From Deltaproteobacteria bacterium (lineage in GTDB: Bacteria > Myxococcota_A > Polyangia > JAAYKL01), in assembly GCA_016935665.1 (NCBI GenBank), contig JAFGQN010000129.1, forward strand, positions 1 to 39,784: a DNA stretch of 39,784 nt, read 5' to 3'. The position numbers and the translations under genes are program-made. A model generated the notes under the pieces. That model did not search any database, was not told the origin of the DNA, and saw nothing but the letters and a program-made list of their open reading frames with translations. Shown here in pieces: positions 6,090 through 15,549 of the stretch (positions are counted from its first letter, which is position 1; each line of letters starts with the position of its first letter).

Positions 6090-8303
6090 TCAGCGCTGTG
6101 ACGAAGCGTCATTTTTTTTGGGGGGCGTGCTTACGGGGCGCGTTTGACTGACATCGAGGGCATTCCCCTCTATTCTGTTGAGCAACACTGCTGCCATGCG
6201 GTACTCGAAAAACGCATAGAGATTCGAATTTATCACATTTTTCAAGAGTTTTTTGGCGCCATCTGATTTTCCACCAACCACAAGCAACAAGGCTTCATAA
6301 TAATCCGCTTCCACCTGCTGTCCTTTGTTGACCGCTGATTTTCTCAATGCAGAGGCATCAATGGCGCCAATGAAAAACGATGCCAGCTTATCCTGCCAGC
6401 TGTCATCACTGGTGTTGGCAAGGTATCCGGTTGCCAAATCAAATGGTTTGTCCTCCAGCTGTCTGGACAATCCATCCACCCAGATAGAGAAATATACCTT
6501 CCACATAGCTGCCAGCATATCCTGATTGAATGCCAACTGGTAAAACTCCTTGGCGTCCTCCAGCCGCTCATTGATGACCAGGAAAGATATGATTTCCGCA
6601 TACGAAGGCCGTCTATCGGGCGACAGTCGAATGGCTTCTCTGAACTTATCCATGGATTTCTCCATATCCCCCACACGTGACAGCAGGACCCCCTGACGGA
6701 TGGAGATAACCGGCGCCTGTTCCATTGGGTAATCCGCTTTCTCCCATCGCTTGAGTGCAAGACGATAATCCGCCGTTGCCGACGCCTTGTCGCCAAGCGC
6801 CAAATAGCAATCTCCCCGCTGTTCGTACATCATTGCGCGCCAGTAATCCGCGTAGGCGCCCCCCACCTTGTCTTTGGCATTCATGGTCTGTGTCAGATAA
6901 TCCACCGCCCGCTGATAATCTCCGCGCCAATAAAAGATCTCGGCAATTTTTGTCACCGGAGTGGGTCTGCTGGGCCAAAACTCATGAGCCATCTGGAACC
7001 ATTTTTCGGCGGTATCAATTTCGCCGTCATCAAACTCAATGATGGCTGCTGTTTCAATCAGCGATGAAGCGGAAAAGAGTACATCCTCATCTTCCAGCTT
7101 CTTGTCCATAATGGTCTGAATAATTTTTTCGGTCTGTTCGAGCGCAATGCGCATCTCTGCACGATTTTCCGCTTTGTGAATGCGGTAAAGCGAATCCTGA
7201 ACCAGTTCCATTGCCTGTACCAGAGAGGCGCCGCTATCGAGGAGAACTGCTTTGGCAAAAAAATCAATCGCCGCCACCTCCCGCTCCATATTGGAGAAGA
7301 AGCGGCCAACACAAAGATTGTAGCGTGGTTCTCTGGGAGCCAGATGAAGGGCGCGCATACAGGCACGCATACCAGCCACCGGATCGCCTGGGCCAAGCAA
7401 CTGCGCCAGTTGATGGTAATTGTGAGCCAGGTTTTTTCCGTGCTTGAGTTGAGACAAAATAGCCAGAAGCTCCTCTTCGATTCCATCGACCACGTCCAGC
7501 TCCTGCATCACATCCAACACTTCTTCCAGATAATCCCCCACAAACCATGCGTGAACAAACTCCTTGCCAATCCCCCCCTGGGAAATGACAGAATGAAATA
7601 ACAGAGGCGAGAAACGACGTGAATCTCCAGCAAACATTTGCAGGAACTGCACCACCGCTTTTTGACGCCCCGCCAATGCAGCCGCCAGACGCTCCAGCAG
7701 GGTTTTGTGCGGAACCAGCGCCGCCGCCTCGGAATACATGGCCGAAAGCGAACTGTACCGCTCGATGGGGTCTCGTATTGTATCCCGAACACTCTCTGAC
7801 CAATCCAACAGTGACGTGAATCGCGTCTGGTAATCCGTATTCTCCGGTTCGGCCATGCTCAAAAAGGTCAGGCCTGCCAGAACAAGCGCCTCTTTGCCCT
7901 GCGGCTCAAATTGTTGCACGACCCATTGTGCCATTGGCACCGCGTCAAGAGAGACATTTCCGTTGCGGAAATCCAACGGTTCGTGCAATGCCAGCGCTAA
8001 GTGAAACTCCGCCAGTCGCCCTTCGATATCGTCCGGTTCCAGCCCTTCAAAAATACTTAGGTGATACTTTATGAGTTTATCTCTAAGTACCTGTCTTTCC
8101 GGATGATTTTCATCCAAAGAAAAAACGGTCGTTTCTTCTATTTTCACATTCTCCGACGTAATTTTGTCAGGAATAGAAACAGGTGAATACGTGACATCAC
8201 CGGGTGCCGGAACAGTTTTTTGTTTTTTCGAAACGGCGCTGGCGCAACCAACCGCAACGAAACCGGCCCATATACAAAAACAAATAATACATCTTTTTAT
8301 CAT
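6090..8303 (-). CDS. Large TPR-repeat lipoprotein
   Basis: A 737-residue protein with an N-terminal lipoprotein signal ending VAVGC (Cys20) and long alpha-helical tetratricopeptide-like repeats. TPR patterns are clearest from about residue 310 (PREPRYNLCVGRFF, then AEKWFQMAHEFWPSRP, GDYQRAVDYL, GDCYLALGDKASATADYRLA, GDMEKSMDKFREAIRLSPDR). TPR arrays bind partner proteins, so this is probably a membrane-anchored scaffold. It heads the minus-strand cluster, 105 nt from the barrel-like protein (ATG 5984), and is divergent from the hybrid kinase. No Shine-Dalgarno sequence is obvious before the ATG, which lies in an AT-rich leader. Specific role unknown. Confidence 0.8.
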   Translation of the reverse strand: MIKRCIICFCIWAGFVAVGCASAVSKKQKTVPAPGDVTYSPVSIPDKITSENVKIEETTVFSLDENHPERQVLRDKLIKYHLSIFEGLEPDDIEGRLAEFHLALALHEPLDFRNGNVSLDAVPMAQWVVQQFEPQGKEALVLAGLTFLSMAEPENTDYQTRFTSLLDWSESVRDTIRDPIERYSSLSAMYSEAAALVPHKTLLERLAAALAGRQKAVVQFLQMFAGDSRRFSPLLFHSVISQGGIGKEFVHAWFVGDYLEEVLDVMQELDVVDGIEEELLAILSQLKHGKNLAHNYHQLAQLLGPGDPVAGMRACMRALHLAPREPRYNLCVGRFFSNMEREVAAIDFFAKAVLLDSGASLVQAMELVQDSLYRIHKAENRAEMRIALEQTEKIIQTIMDKKLEDEDVLFSASSLIETAAIIEFDDGEIDTAEKWFQMAHEFWPSRPTPVTKIAEIFYWRGDYQRAVDYLTQTMNAKDKVGGAYADYWRAMMYEQRGDCYLALGDKASATADYRLALKRWEKADYPMEQAPVISIRQGVLLSRVGDMEKSMDKFREAIRLSPDRRPSYAEIISFLVINERLEDAKEFYQLAFNQDMLAAMWKVYFSIWVDGLSRQLEDKPFDLATGYLANTSDDSWQDKLASFFIGAIDASALRKSAVNKGQQVEADYYEALLLVVGGKSDGAKKLLKNVINSNLYAFFEYRMAAVLLNRIEGNALDVSQTRPVSTPPKKNDASSQR

Positions 8304-8456
8304 GGGCGCAGTTTATGGGGAATCTCGGGTTCGCGCAAGCCAATAAAAGTACATTATTTTCGTATATTCATCTTCGTCTCTGGCATTCTCCATCATTCGC
8401 ATCTTAATTTTTCAGGGTCTTTGTCGAATTTTATGCAGAAAGGGCTTCTCCAAAAA

Positions 8457-10112
8457 ATGGATAGAAATGAACAGGATTGGCAGCTGAATATGATCCCCAG
8501 GGTATTGCTGGCAGATGACAGCATCTCAAATCGCATACAGATTAAGCGGTTGCTGAACGAGATCGATATTCAGATAATGGAATCGGAATCTGGTCTCGAA
8601 ACAGTTCAGCTCGTTTCCAGATACGAATTCGGCGCCATTTTACTGGATATTCACATGAAGGATATGAGTGGATTCGAAGCGGCTGAAATGATAAAAAAAA
8701 CAGGCGCCGCAACCTACACCCCCATTATCTTCCTCTCCGGCCCCGCGTTGACTGAGACAGAAATGGTCCGTGGATACGAAACAGGTGGCGTGGACTCCAT
8801 CCGGTGGACCGATTTGCCCGTTGTTTTACCTGCCAAACTCAATTTTTATCTCAATCACTACAAACAGCGCAAGGAGCTGGAATCCGCCAATCGAACCAAA
8901 TCTGAATTCCTGTCCAACATGAGCCACGAACTGAGAACTCCGCTCAATTCCATTCTGGTGCTGGCACAGCTGCTGGCAGACAATTCAGAACACAATCTCA
9001 ATGAAAAGCAACTGAAGTTCGCCAATACGATATACAGTTCCGGAACGGATTTGTTAAATTTAATTAACGACATACTTGATTTGTCAAAAGTGGAATCGGG
9101 TATGATGCAGTTTGTTATCGACGAAGTTGAGCTATCTGGATTTCTTAAGGATGTGGAACGCAAAATTACCTATACGGCCGGCGCCAAGGGTCTGGACTTC
9201 AAAGTAACACTCGAAAAGAATCTACCAGACACAATCCAGGTGGATGGCGTCCGTGTCCATCAAATCCTGAATAATCTGCTGTCCAACGCCATAAAGTTTA
9301 CCGACAGCGGTTCAGTCGTGCTGCGCGTATTTTGCCCGGATGAAACAATTACCACGGAAACACATCAGATTCTTAGCGGAAACGCGGTGGCTTTTTCTGT
9401 AACAGACTCCGGAATCGGCATTCCTGAAGAAAAAAAAAATCTCATCTTCGAGGCATTTCGGCAGGCGGATGGCAGCATCAAGCGCAAATACGGCGGGACG
9501 GGGCTTGGCCTTTCCATCTCAAAGAAACTTGCGAGCATTATGGGCGGAGATCTGTTTTTTGAAAGCATCGAAGGTCAGGGAAGCACTTTTACGTTGTATT
9601 TACCCCTGGCGCCATCCGGTATCCGGAAAGACGATACTGTTCTAGTAGCGATAGAGCCTCCGGAATCCAATCGCGCACTTCAATCGGTCAAAGACGTGAA
9701 CAATTCCATCCCCCCGGCGATGGTCACCCAACTCAAAGGGAAGAGGGCCCTTTTGGTCGAAGATGATATTATAAACATATACGTCATGCTCGCCCTTCTT
9801 GACAAAGTTCAAATGGAAGCCGTTGTTGCTTCCAATGGCATGGAAGCCCTTGAAAAATTAAAATCGGAAATGGTGGATTTGGTGCTGATGGATATGATGA
9901 TGCCCGACATGGACGGCTATGAAGCCACTTCCAAAATAAAGTCACAACCCGAAACAGCCTCTTTGCCGGTAGTGGCCGTTACTGCCAAGGCCATGAAAGG
10001 CGACCGGGAAAAATGCTTCAAGGCTGGCGCAGACGGATATGTCACCAAACCAATACTCGCCAGCACATTATTTACCGAAATATTTGAATGCCTGAACACC
10101 TCCCCCAAATAA
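8457..10112 (+). CDS. Hybrid sensor histidine kinase, REC-HisKA-HATPase-REC
   Basis: A 551-residue cytoplasmic kinase without membrane segments. Order: receiver 1 (about 14-128, Asp20/Asp21 acidic pair, Asp64 acceptor), dimerisation domain with His157 in SHELRTP, ATPase domain (N-box Asn276, DSGIGIP at 317-323, GGTGLGL at 346-352), then receiver 2 (Asp436/437, Asp479, Thr509, Lys531). Receiver 1 lacks the usual Lys before Pro (SIRWTDLP), so its switching may be altered; receiver 2 is complete. The frame is open to 8220, but earlier starts overlap the divergent TPR gene and add non-domain sequence; ATGs at 8433 and 8490 are also possible. The domain order suggests that receiver 1 input controls autophosphorylation. 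No partner regulator is adjacent. Confidence 0.92.
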   Translation: MDRNEQDWQLNMIPRVLLADDSISNRIQIKRLLNEIDIQIMESESGLETVQLVSRYEFGAILLDIHMKDMSGFEAAEMIKKTGAATYTPIIFLSGPALTETEMVRGYETGGVDSIRWTDLPVVLPAKLNFYLNHYKQRKELESANRTKSEFLSNMSHELRTPLNSILVLAQLLADNSEHNLNEKQLKFANTIYSSGTDLLNLINDILDLSKVESGMMQFVIDEVELSGFLKDVERKITYTAGAKGLDFKVTLEKNLPDTIQVDGVRVHQILNNLLSNAIKFTDSGSVVLRVFCPDETITTETHQILSGNAVAFSVTDSGIGIPEEKKNLIFEAFRQADGSIKRKYGGTGLGLSISKKLASIMGGDLFFESIEGQGSTFTLYLPLAPSGIRKDDTVLVAIEPPESNRALQSVKDVNNSIPPAMVTQLKGKRALLVEDDIINIYVMLALLDKVQMEAVVASNGMEALEKLKSEMVDLVLMDMMMPDMDGYEATSKIKSQPETASLPVVAVTAKAMKGDREKCFKAGADGYVTKPILASTLFTEIFECLNTSPK

Positions 10113-10230
10113 ATAATTAAAAAAACCGCTGATTTTTTGTTTCATTTCTGGAATAAGAGTGCCCTCTGTTTGTTGTACGAATCAAATTTTCAAACTCATC
10201 TGTCACGATACAGGAGGAGGAATTGAATTC

Positions 10231-11205
10231 ATGATAGACGCGAAGAACCTAAGTAAGCGGTATGATGCCGTTGAAGCGGTGAAAAACGTAAACGTAGACA
10301 TTAAAAAAGGTGAAATCGTGGGACTTTTGGGCCAAAACGGCGCAGGCAAAACCACCATGATGAAAATGATCACCGGCTATCTGGAACCCACCGAAGGTAC
10401 GGTGCTTTTAGGGGGGAAGGACGTGCTGGAAGATCGCATCGGAGTGCAGCGTCAAATCGGATATATGCCCGAAAATGCACCGCTCTACCCGGAAATGCTG
10501 GTGCAGGAATATTTGCAGATGGTCGCAGATCTCCGTGATATTCCGAAAGAAAAGCAGCGTTCGATGATTATCGAGGCTGTGAAGGCCACAGGCATTGAAA
10601 AATTCCTGACACGTCCAATTGGCACTCTATCAAAGGGATATCGTCAGCGTGTGGGCATTTGTCAGGCGATTCTTCATCAGCCGGATGTGCTTATCCTCGA
10701 CGAGCCAACCAACGGGCTTGATCCTGTTCAGATTATTGAAATTCGTGGACTAATCAAAAATCTGGCCCAAAAGAGCACCGTTATCGTATCGACTCACATT
10801 TTGCAGGAGATTGAAGCCGTCTGTGACAGGGTGCTGATTCTTATCGACGGACAGCTCGTAAAAGATGCGCCATTGAAGGAGTTCCTTACTTCCAATCGCA
10901 TTAAAATTTCTCTTGCGGACAGCGTGAGCAATTCCGATGTGGAAATGGTGAAAAACGAAATCAAATCGATTGGTAAAATTTCCAAAGCCGGCGCAGATCC
11001 CCAACGCAACGGATTCACCATATGGGATTTGGAATGGAACGGCAGTTTGCCCCCCATTCCCGAACTGCTGAATCTGGCCGCGTCTCAGAAGTGGCCGGTG
11101 GGATTCGTAACCGCCAACCCGCCCACGCTGGAGCAGGCGTTCAACGCACTGATGATTGAACACGCAAAGAAGAAAGCTGAAGCGAAGAAGGAGGACGCTG
11201 CATGA
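10231..11205 (+). CDS. ABC transporter ATP-binding protein (GldA-like)
   Basis: ATPase subunit of an ABC-2-type exporter, 324 residues. Walker A GQNGAGKT (34-41), signature LSKGYRQR (133-140), Walker B VLILDEP (153-159) and switch His189 (VSTHIL) are all present, followed by a C-terminal regulatory extension as in DrrA/GldA-type ATPases. The start at 10231 is chosen over the longer frame from 10159 because AGGAGGAGG lies 10 nt upstream and the protein begins at the domain. It overlaps the permease gene by 4 nt (ATGA), so the two are co-translated. It supplies energy to the membrane fusion protein that follows; substrate unknown. Confidence 0.93.
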   Translation: MIDAKNLSKRYDAVEAVKNVNVDIKKGEIVGLLGQNGAGKTTMMKMITGYLEPTEGTVLLGGKDVLEDRIGVQRQIGYMPENAPLYPEMLVQEYLQMVADLRDIPKEKQRSMIIEAVKATGIEKFLTRPIGTLSKGYRQRVGICQAILHQPDVLILDEPTNGLDPVQIIEIRGLIKNLAQKSTVIVSTHILQEIEAVCDRVLILIDGQLVKDAPLKEFLTSNRIKISLADSVSNSDVEMVKNEIKSIGKISKAGADPQRNGFTIWDLEWNGSLPPIPELLNLAASQKWPVGFVTANPPTLEQAFNALMIEHAKKKAEAKKEDAA

Positions 11206-14200
11206 AACCTTTGAAAACCATTCTTGCAAAAGAACTTCGTTCGTACTTCCTTTCGCCTGTTGCGCTGATATTCCTCGGAATATTCCTGGTGGTGAACCTT
11301 TTTGTGTTCTTTACTTATGCCACCTTCTTTGCACGCAATATCGCAGATGTTCGCCCAATGTTCGAATGGCTGCCCATTTTGCTTATCTTCCTTGTTGCTG
11401 CCATCAGCATGCGCAGCTGGAGCGAGGAACAGGCGGGCGGTACACTTGAAATCCTCATGACCATGCCCATTCGCACCTGGAATCTGGTGCTGGGTAAACT
11501 GGGCGCCGGTATGATACTGGTGGTGATAGCGTTGCTGCTCACCCTGCCCTTACCCATCATGGTTTCCGTGCTGGGGGATATGGATGCCGGCCCGGTTGTG
11601 GGCGGATATGTGGGAGCGCTGTTTTTAGCGCTGGCGTACATGTCCATCGGTATGTGTGTCAGTTCAAAAACCAATAATCAAATCGTATCGCTCATGGTCA
11701 CCGCGGTGATTGGCGCCCTTTTCTATCTCATCGGTTCGGACACGCTCGTATCTTTTGTAAGTGCCGACACGGGCGATATACTCCGCGCTCTGGGCTCCGG
11801 CAGCCGTTTCTACAACATCGAACGCGGTGTGCTCGATGTGCGCGATGTATTCTACTACACCAGCATTTCCGTGTTCTTTGTGGCTCTGAATATTTATTTC
11901 ATTGACATGAAGCGAATGGACACCCAGATGGCGCAGGGAAAATCCAGAGCGTTCACCAAAAATGCCACTGTATTTCTGGTCGCCTCCAATATGGTTCTAG
12001 GCAATATCTGGCTCGCTCCGGTCAGCAGCGTGCGCGCCGACCTAACCGCAGACGGTCAGTTCTCCATCAGTGAATCCACTGAGCAGATTCTTGCAGGTCT
12101 CGATGAACCGTTGGTTATTGCAGGATATTTCTCGGAAAAAACACATCCATTGCTGGCGCCGCTGGTTCCCAACATTCGGGACTTCCTCAACGAATACAAA
12201 AACGCTGGTCGCGGCAAAGTCATTGTGAAGTTTGAAAACCCCAATGCGGACGAAGCGCTGGAATCCGAAGTGGCTCAGGCCTACGACATTCAGCCCCTGC
12301 CCTTCCGCGTGGCCGCCAGACATCAGCAATCGGTTGTAAACGCGTATTTCCACATTCTGGTGAAATACGGTGACGAATACGAAGTGCTTTCCATCAATGA
12401 TCTTATTGAAGTGGTTCAAAACAACGAGGATGTGGAAGTAAAACTGAAAAATCTGGAATACGACGTTACCAAGGCCATAAAAAAAGTGAGCAGCGGATTT
12501 CAGTCCATCGAGTCGGTATTTGCCAGCATGGCCACACCTTCTAAACTCAGTCTATACGTATCTCCCACCAAATTGCCGGAAGATGCCAAAGAACTGCCCA
12601 AATTCATTGAGAAGGTTGCCAGGGAGCTGGAGGAAAAATCCAACGGCAAATTCAAATATGAAGAAGTAAACATGGAAGGCAATACCGCCAAACAGCAGGA
12701 GCTTGAGGAGAAATACGGATTGCAGCCCCTGGCGCTCGATCTGTTTGGCGAGCAGACATTTTACCTGCATCTCATTTTGGAGGACGGCGACAAGGTTCAG
12801 CGGATTGCATTACAGGGACAGCAGACCGAGGCATCCATTAAAAGCACCATCGAAGGCGCTTTCAAGCGTGCCGCAACCGGATTCATTAAAACCATCGGTA
12901 TCTTTACCGAGGTTCCCGAGCAGCCGCAGCGCGATCCCCGCATGCCACCCAATATGCAGCCGCCACCACCCAGACCGGACTATCAGACGCTGGAAAAACT
13001 GCTGACGCAGGAGTTTAAGGTTCAGCGCGTGGATTTGAAAAATGGCAATGTCCCAGGGGACATCGATATTCTGATTGTGGCCAAACCCGGCAAAATGGAC
13101 GATAAACAGAAATTCGCCATCGACCAGTATCTTATGGGCGGTGGACCGGTTATCGTGCTCGCCGGCGACAAGCGCATCCAGGCGGAACGTTCATCCGTGA
13201 CCGCAGTGGACGGCAGTGAAGATCTCAAGGAGATGCTGAAGCGTTACGGCGTCACTATAGAGGACGGTTTCGTGATGGACGCCCAGAATGCCGCGTTCCC
13301 GGTGCCGGTGCAGGAACAAAAAGGCATGTTCATGGTGCGCAAAATCCAGATGATGGATTATCCCTTCTTCCCCGATGTGCGTAAAGATGGATTTGCAACG
13401 GATAATATCGCCACGTCCGGGCTCCAGAATGTTGTATACAACTGGGGTTCTGCCATCTCTGTGGCCAAAGACCTCAAAGGCGTGGAATCCACGGTAATTT
13501 TAAAAACGACGAATCAGGCGTGGACGCGCAACTCCCCAACCGTATTACCTGAGAGCGTGGAATCAGCGGCCACCGAATTCGCGCCGCCGGATGCCCGCGA
13601 ACAGTACGCACTGGCAGCGGTTATGGAAGGAACGTTCGAGAGCTACTTTGACGACAAGCCCTCTCCGCTGTTTACCAAAGAGAATGCCAAAGCGGCTGCT
13701 CCCGCGAATAAAGAAGCGGAGAAGGATGCCGATTCCAACGCGGCTGAAGCAGCAGAAGGCGACGCAGGCCCCGAAGCTGAAAAAGCCGAACCGGCCCCCG
13801 AAGCTGAAAAAGCCGAAGCCGGGCCCGCCAAAGACAAAAAAGAAGATCGCACGGGTCGGACGCTGAAAAAAGCGGTTCCCAAAGCGAGACTGGCTGTCGT
13901 TGGATCATCGGAATTCATGTCGGATTTGGCGGTACAGCTCAGCGCGCAGGTGGCGGGTAACGTACAGCGCAGTAATTTCCAACTCATTCGCAACCTGGTG
14001 GACTGGGCCGTGGCCGATACTGAACTGCTTCAGATTCGAACCGCCGGAACCTTTGCCAGAACGCTCAAACCCATTGACGAGAGCACTCGGAACAAATGGG
14101 AATGGGGCAACTACATATTTGTCCTGATTGCACTGTGTATTGTGGTGTTCGTCACCATCACCCGACGACGCAATCAGAAATCGCTTCTTGAGAAGGAGGG

Positions 14201-14207
14201 CAACTAA
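11202..14207 (+). CDS. ABC-2 permease fused to GldG-like periplasmic domain
   Basis: A 1001-residue membrane protein. Residues 1-240 form an ABC-2 permease with about six membrane segments. After another membrane segment near 255-275 comes a long GldG-type auxiliary domain (about 280-900) in which the ABC_transp_aux pattern is visible (a disordered proline-rich MPPNMQPPPPRP stretch followed by LLTQEFKVQRVDL, DILIVAKP and YLMGGGPVIVLAGD). A low-complexity Ala/Glu/Lys linker with internal repeats (PEAEKAE) precedes a final membrane segment (about 963-985). In Bacteroidota GldF and GldG are separate proteins; here they are one. Flanking ATPase and DUF4340 genes overlap it by 4 and 1 nt. Export or envelope remodelling is likely; gliding is not implied by this alone. 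Confidence 0.9.
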   Translation: MKPLKTILAKELRSYFLSPVALIFLGIFLVVNLFVFFTYATFFARNIADVRPMFEWLPILLIFLVAAISMRSWSEEQAGGTLEILMTMPIRTWNLVLGKLGAGMILVVIALLLTLPLPIMVSVLGDMDAGPVVGGYVGALFLALAYMSIGMCVSSKTNNQIVSLMVTAVIGALFYLIGSDTLVSFVSADTGDILRALGSGSRFYNIERGVLDVRDVFYYTSISVFFVALNIYFIDMKRMDTQMAQGKSRAFTKNATVFLVASNMVLGNIWLAPVSSVRADLTADGQFSISESTEQILAGLDEPLVIAGYFSEKTHPLLAPLVPNIRDFLNEYKNAGRGKVIVKFENPNADEALESEVAQAYDIQPLPFRVAARHQQSVVNAYFHILVKYGDEYEVLSINDLIEVVQNNEDVEVKLKNLEYDVTKAIKKVSSGFQSIESVFASMATPSKLSLYVSPTKLPEDAKELPKFIEKVARELEEKSNGKFKYEEVNMEGNTAKQQELEEKYGLQPLALDLFGEQTFYLHLILEDGDKVQRIALQGQQTEASIKSTIEGAFKRAATGFIKTIGIFTEVPEQPQRDPRMPPNMQPPPPRPDYQTLEKLLTQEFKVQRVDLKNGNVPGDIDILIVAKPGKMDDKQKFAIDQYLMGGGPVIVLAGDKRIQAERSSVTAVDGSEDLKEMLKRYGVTIEDGFVMDAQNAAFPVPVQEQKGMFMVRKIQMMDYPFFPDVRKDGFATDNIATSGLQNVVYNWGSAISVAKDLKGVESTVILKTTNQAWTRNSPTVLPESVESAATEFAPPDAREQYALAAVMEGTFESYFDDKPSPLFTKENAKAAAPANKEAEKDADSNAAEAAEGDAGPEAEKAEPAPEAEKAEAGPAKDKKEDRTGRTLKKAVPKARLAVVGSSEFMSDLAVQLSAQVAGNVQRSNFQLIRNLVDWAVADTELLQIRTAGTFARTLKPIDESTRNKWEWGNYIFVLIALCIVVFVTITRRRNQKSLLEKEGN

Positions 14208-15319
14208 TGAATAAGACGAACAAAATTCTCATCGCCCTTCTGGCAGCGCAGGCGGCTCTGGCGCTGATCACCTGGACAGCCGTGAAAGACGCGCCGGAAG
14301 TCACCAGGAAATCGGCATTTTTCGATTTCAAGGCAAAAGATGTGACCAAAATTGAGATTATCGCCACACAGGGCGAAGAAATTCAACCGGGTATTGTGAT
14401 GGAAAAGGACGGCGACAACTGGGTCCTCGCTTCTGCGGACAAATACCCGGTTAAAAGCGAAGCGGTTACCGAGTTACTGGATAGTCTAACGGCAATCGAA
14501 GTGGACTCCCCCATTGCGACCACCGCAGCCAACCACGCCACATTAAACGTTGCGAAAGATGCGTTCGATCGCAAACTCGTGCTGACCGCCAGGGGCAAAG
14601 ACGTTACCGTTTATCTGGGGCGCGGCGGCCGTGGCAATGCGCATGTGCGAAAGGGAGAAGACAAGAATGTGTACGAGGCCATTGGTCTCTCCGTCTGGAA
14701 CATCAATAGCCGTGTTTCCAATTATGTGGATACGCAATATGTCCTGGTAGATGCCGAAAAAGCGAACAAGGTTACTGTAACCAACGCCAAAGGCGCCATG
14801 AACATTGTCAAAAGCGGCAGTGACTGGGATATTCCAGGCGCCGTTGCGGCCGCACCCGCTGAAGCGGACACCGATGCCGCCCACGCGGGCACGGATTCTG
14901 AACTCCCCAAAGAGCTGGATAAAAAGGGTGTGAAGTCTTTTGTGGAAAAATTCCTGGACATCAAACTGGTTGAGGTCGTGGGTAAAAAGGCCGAAGATTC
15001 ATATGGGCTGAAGGACGGCGCAAAAGTGGTCATCGAGGCCGAAAAAGATGGAAAGCCGCATACGGTTGAAATCACCGTGGGCGCCAAAGACGATGGCAGC
15101 TATCGCTATGTGAAATCCAGTGACAGCGAATACATTGTTAAAGTGGCCAACTACGGCATGGAACCCGCTCAGGAAAAAACCGTGGCGGATTTCCTGAAAG
15201 ACGCCGCCCCTGAAGGGGAAGAAGCCCCGGCCATGCCGCAGGGTATGCCCATGGGAATGCAGGGAATGGACGGAATGCAGGGAATGCCCCCCGGCATGAT
15301 GATGGCGCCTCCTCAGTAA
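14207..15319 (+). CDS. DUF4340-family membrane-anchored protein
   Basis: A 370-residue protein with one N-terminal membrane anchor (ILIALLAAQAALALITW) and an extracytoplasmic DUF4340-type region: repeated beta-rich modules resembling WVLASADKYPVKSEAVTELL, LTARGKDVTVYLGRGG, and a later YRYVKSS segment. It ends in a Met/Gly/Pro/Gln-rich tail (about residues 344-370). DUF4340 proteins typically follow GldG-type ABC genes, as here, where the start overlaps the permease stop (TAATG). It probably completes the exporter complex in the periplasm. An Ala/Asp-rich insertion near 216-235 is unconserved-looking. Substrate and exact role are unknown. Confidence 0.85.
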   Translation: MNKTNKILIALLAAQAALALITWTAVKDAPEVTRKSAFFDFKAKDVTKIEIIATQGEEIQPGIVMEKDGDNWVLASADKYPVKSEAVTELLDSLTAIEVDSPIATTAANHATLNVAKDAFDRKLVLTARGKDVTVYLGRGGRGNAHVRKGEDKNVYEAIGLSVWNINSRVSNYVDTQYVLVDAEKANKVTVTNAKGAMNIVKSGSDWDIPGAVAAAPAEADTDAAHAGTDSELPKELDKKGVKSFVEKFLDIKLVEVVGKKAEDSYGLKDGAKVVIEAEKDGKPHTVEITVGAKDDGSYRYVKSSDSEYIVKVANYGMEPAQEKTVADFLKDAAPEGEEAPAMPQGMPMGMQGMDGMQGMPPGMMMAPPQ

Positions 15320-15549
15320 ACGGCTTTCCCCTGCTCTCCATTTCATCCTGAATCACATATCCCTCCATATTATTTTTCAATGAATGGCCTCAGATGATTT
15401 CGCAAAATTCATCACCCGAAAGCTGAAGCGATTATTCAGACTGAAGCGCTGAACAAAGATTCGCCATTCACAAAACGGAATTCCAATGATAACTGAACCT
15501 GAACACTCAACCGCCTTTGAAACGGGCTTAAAAAAAAGAAACCGATCCA

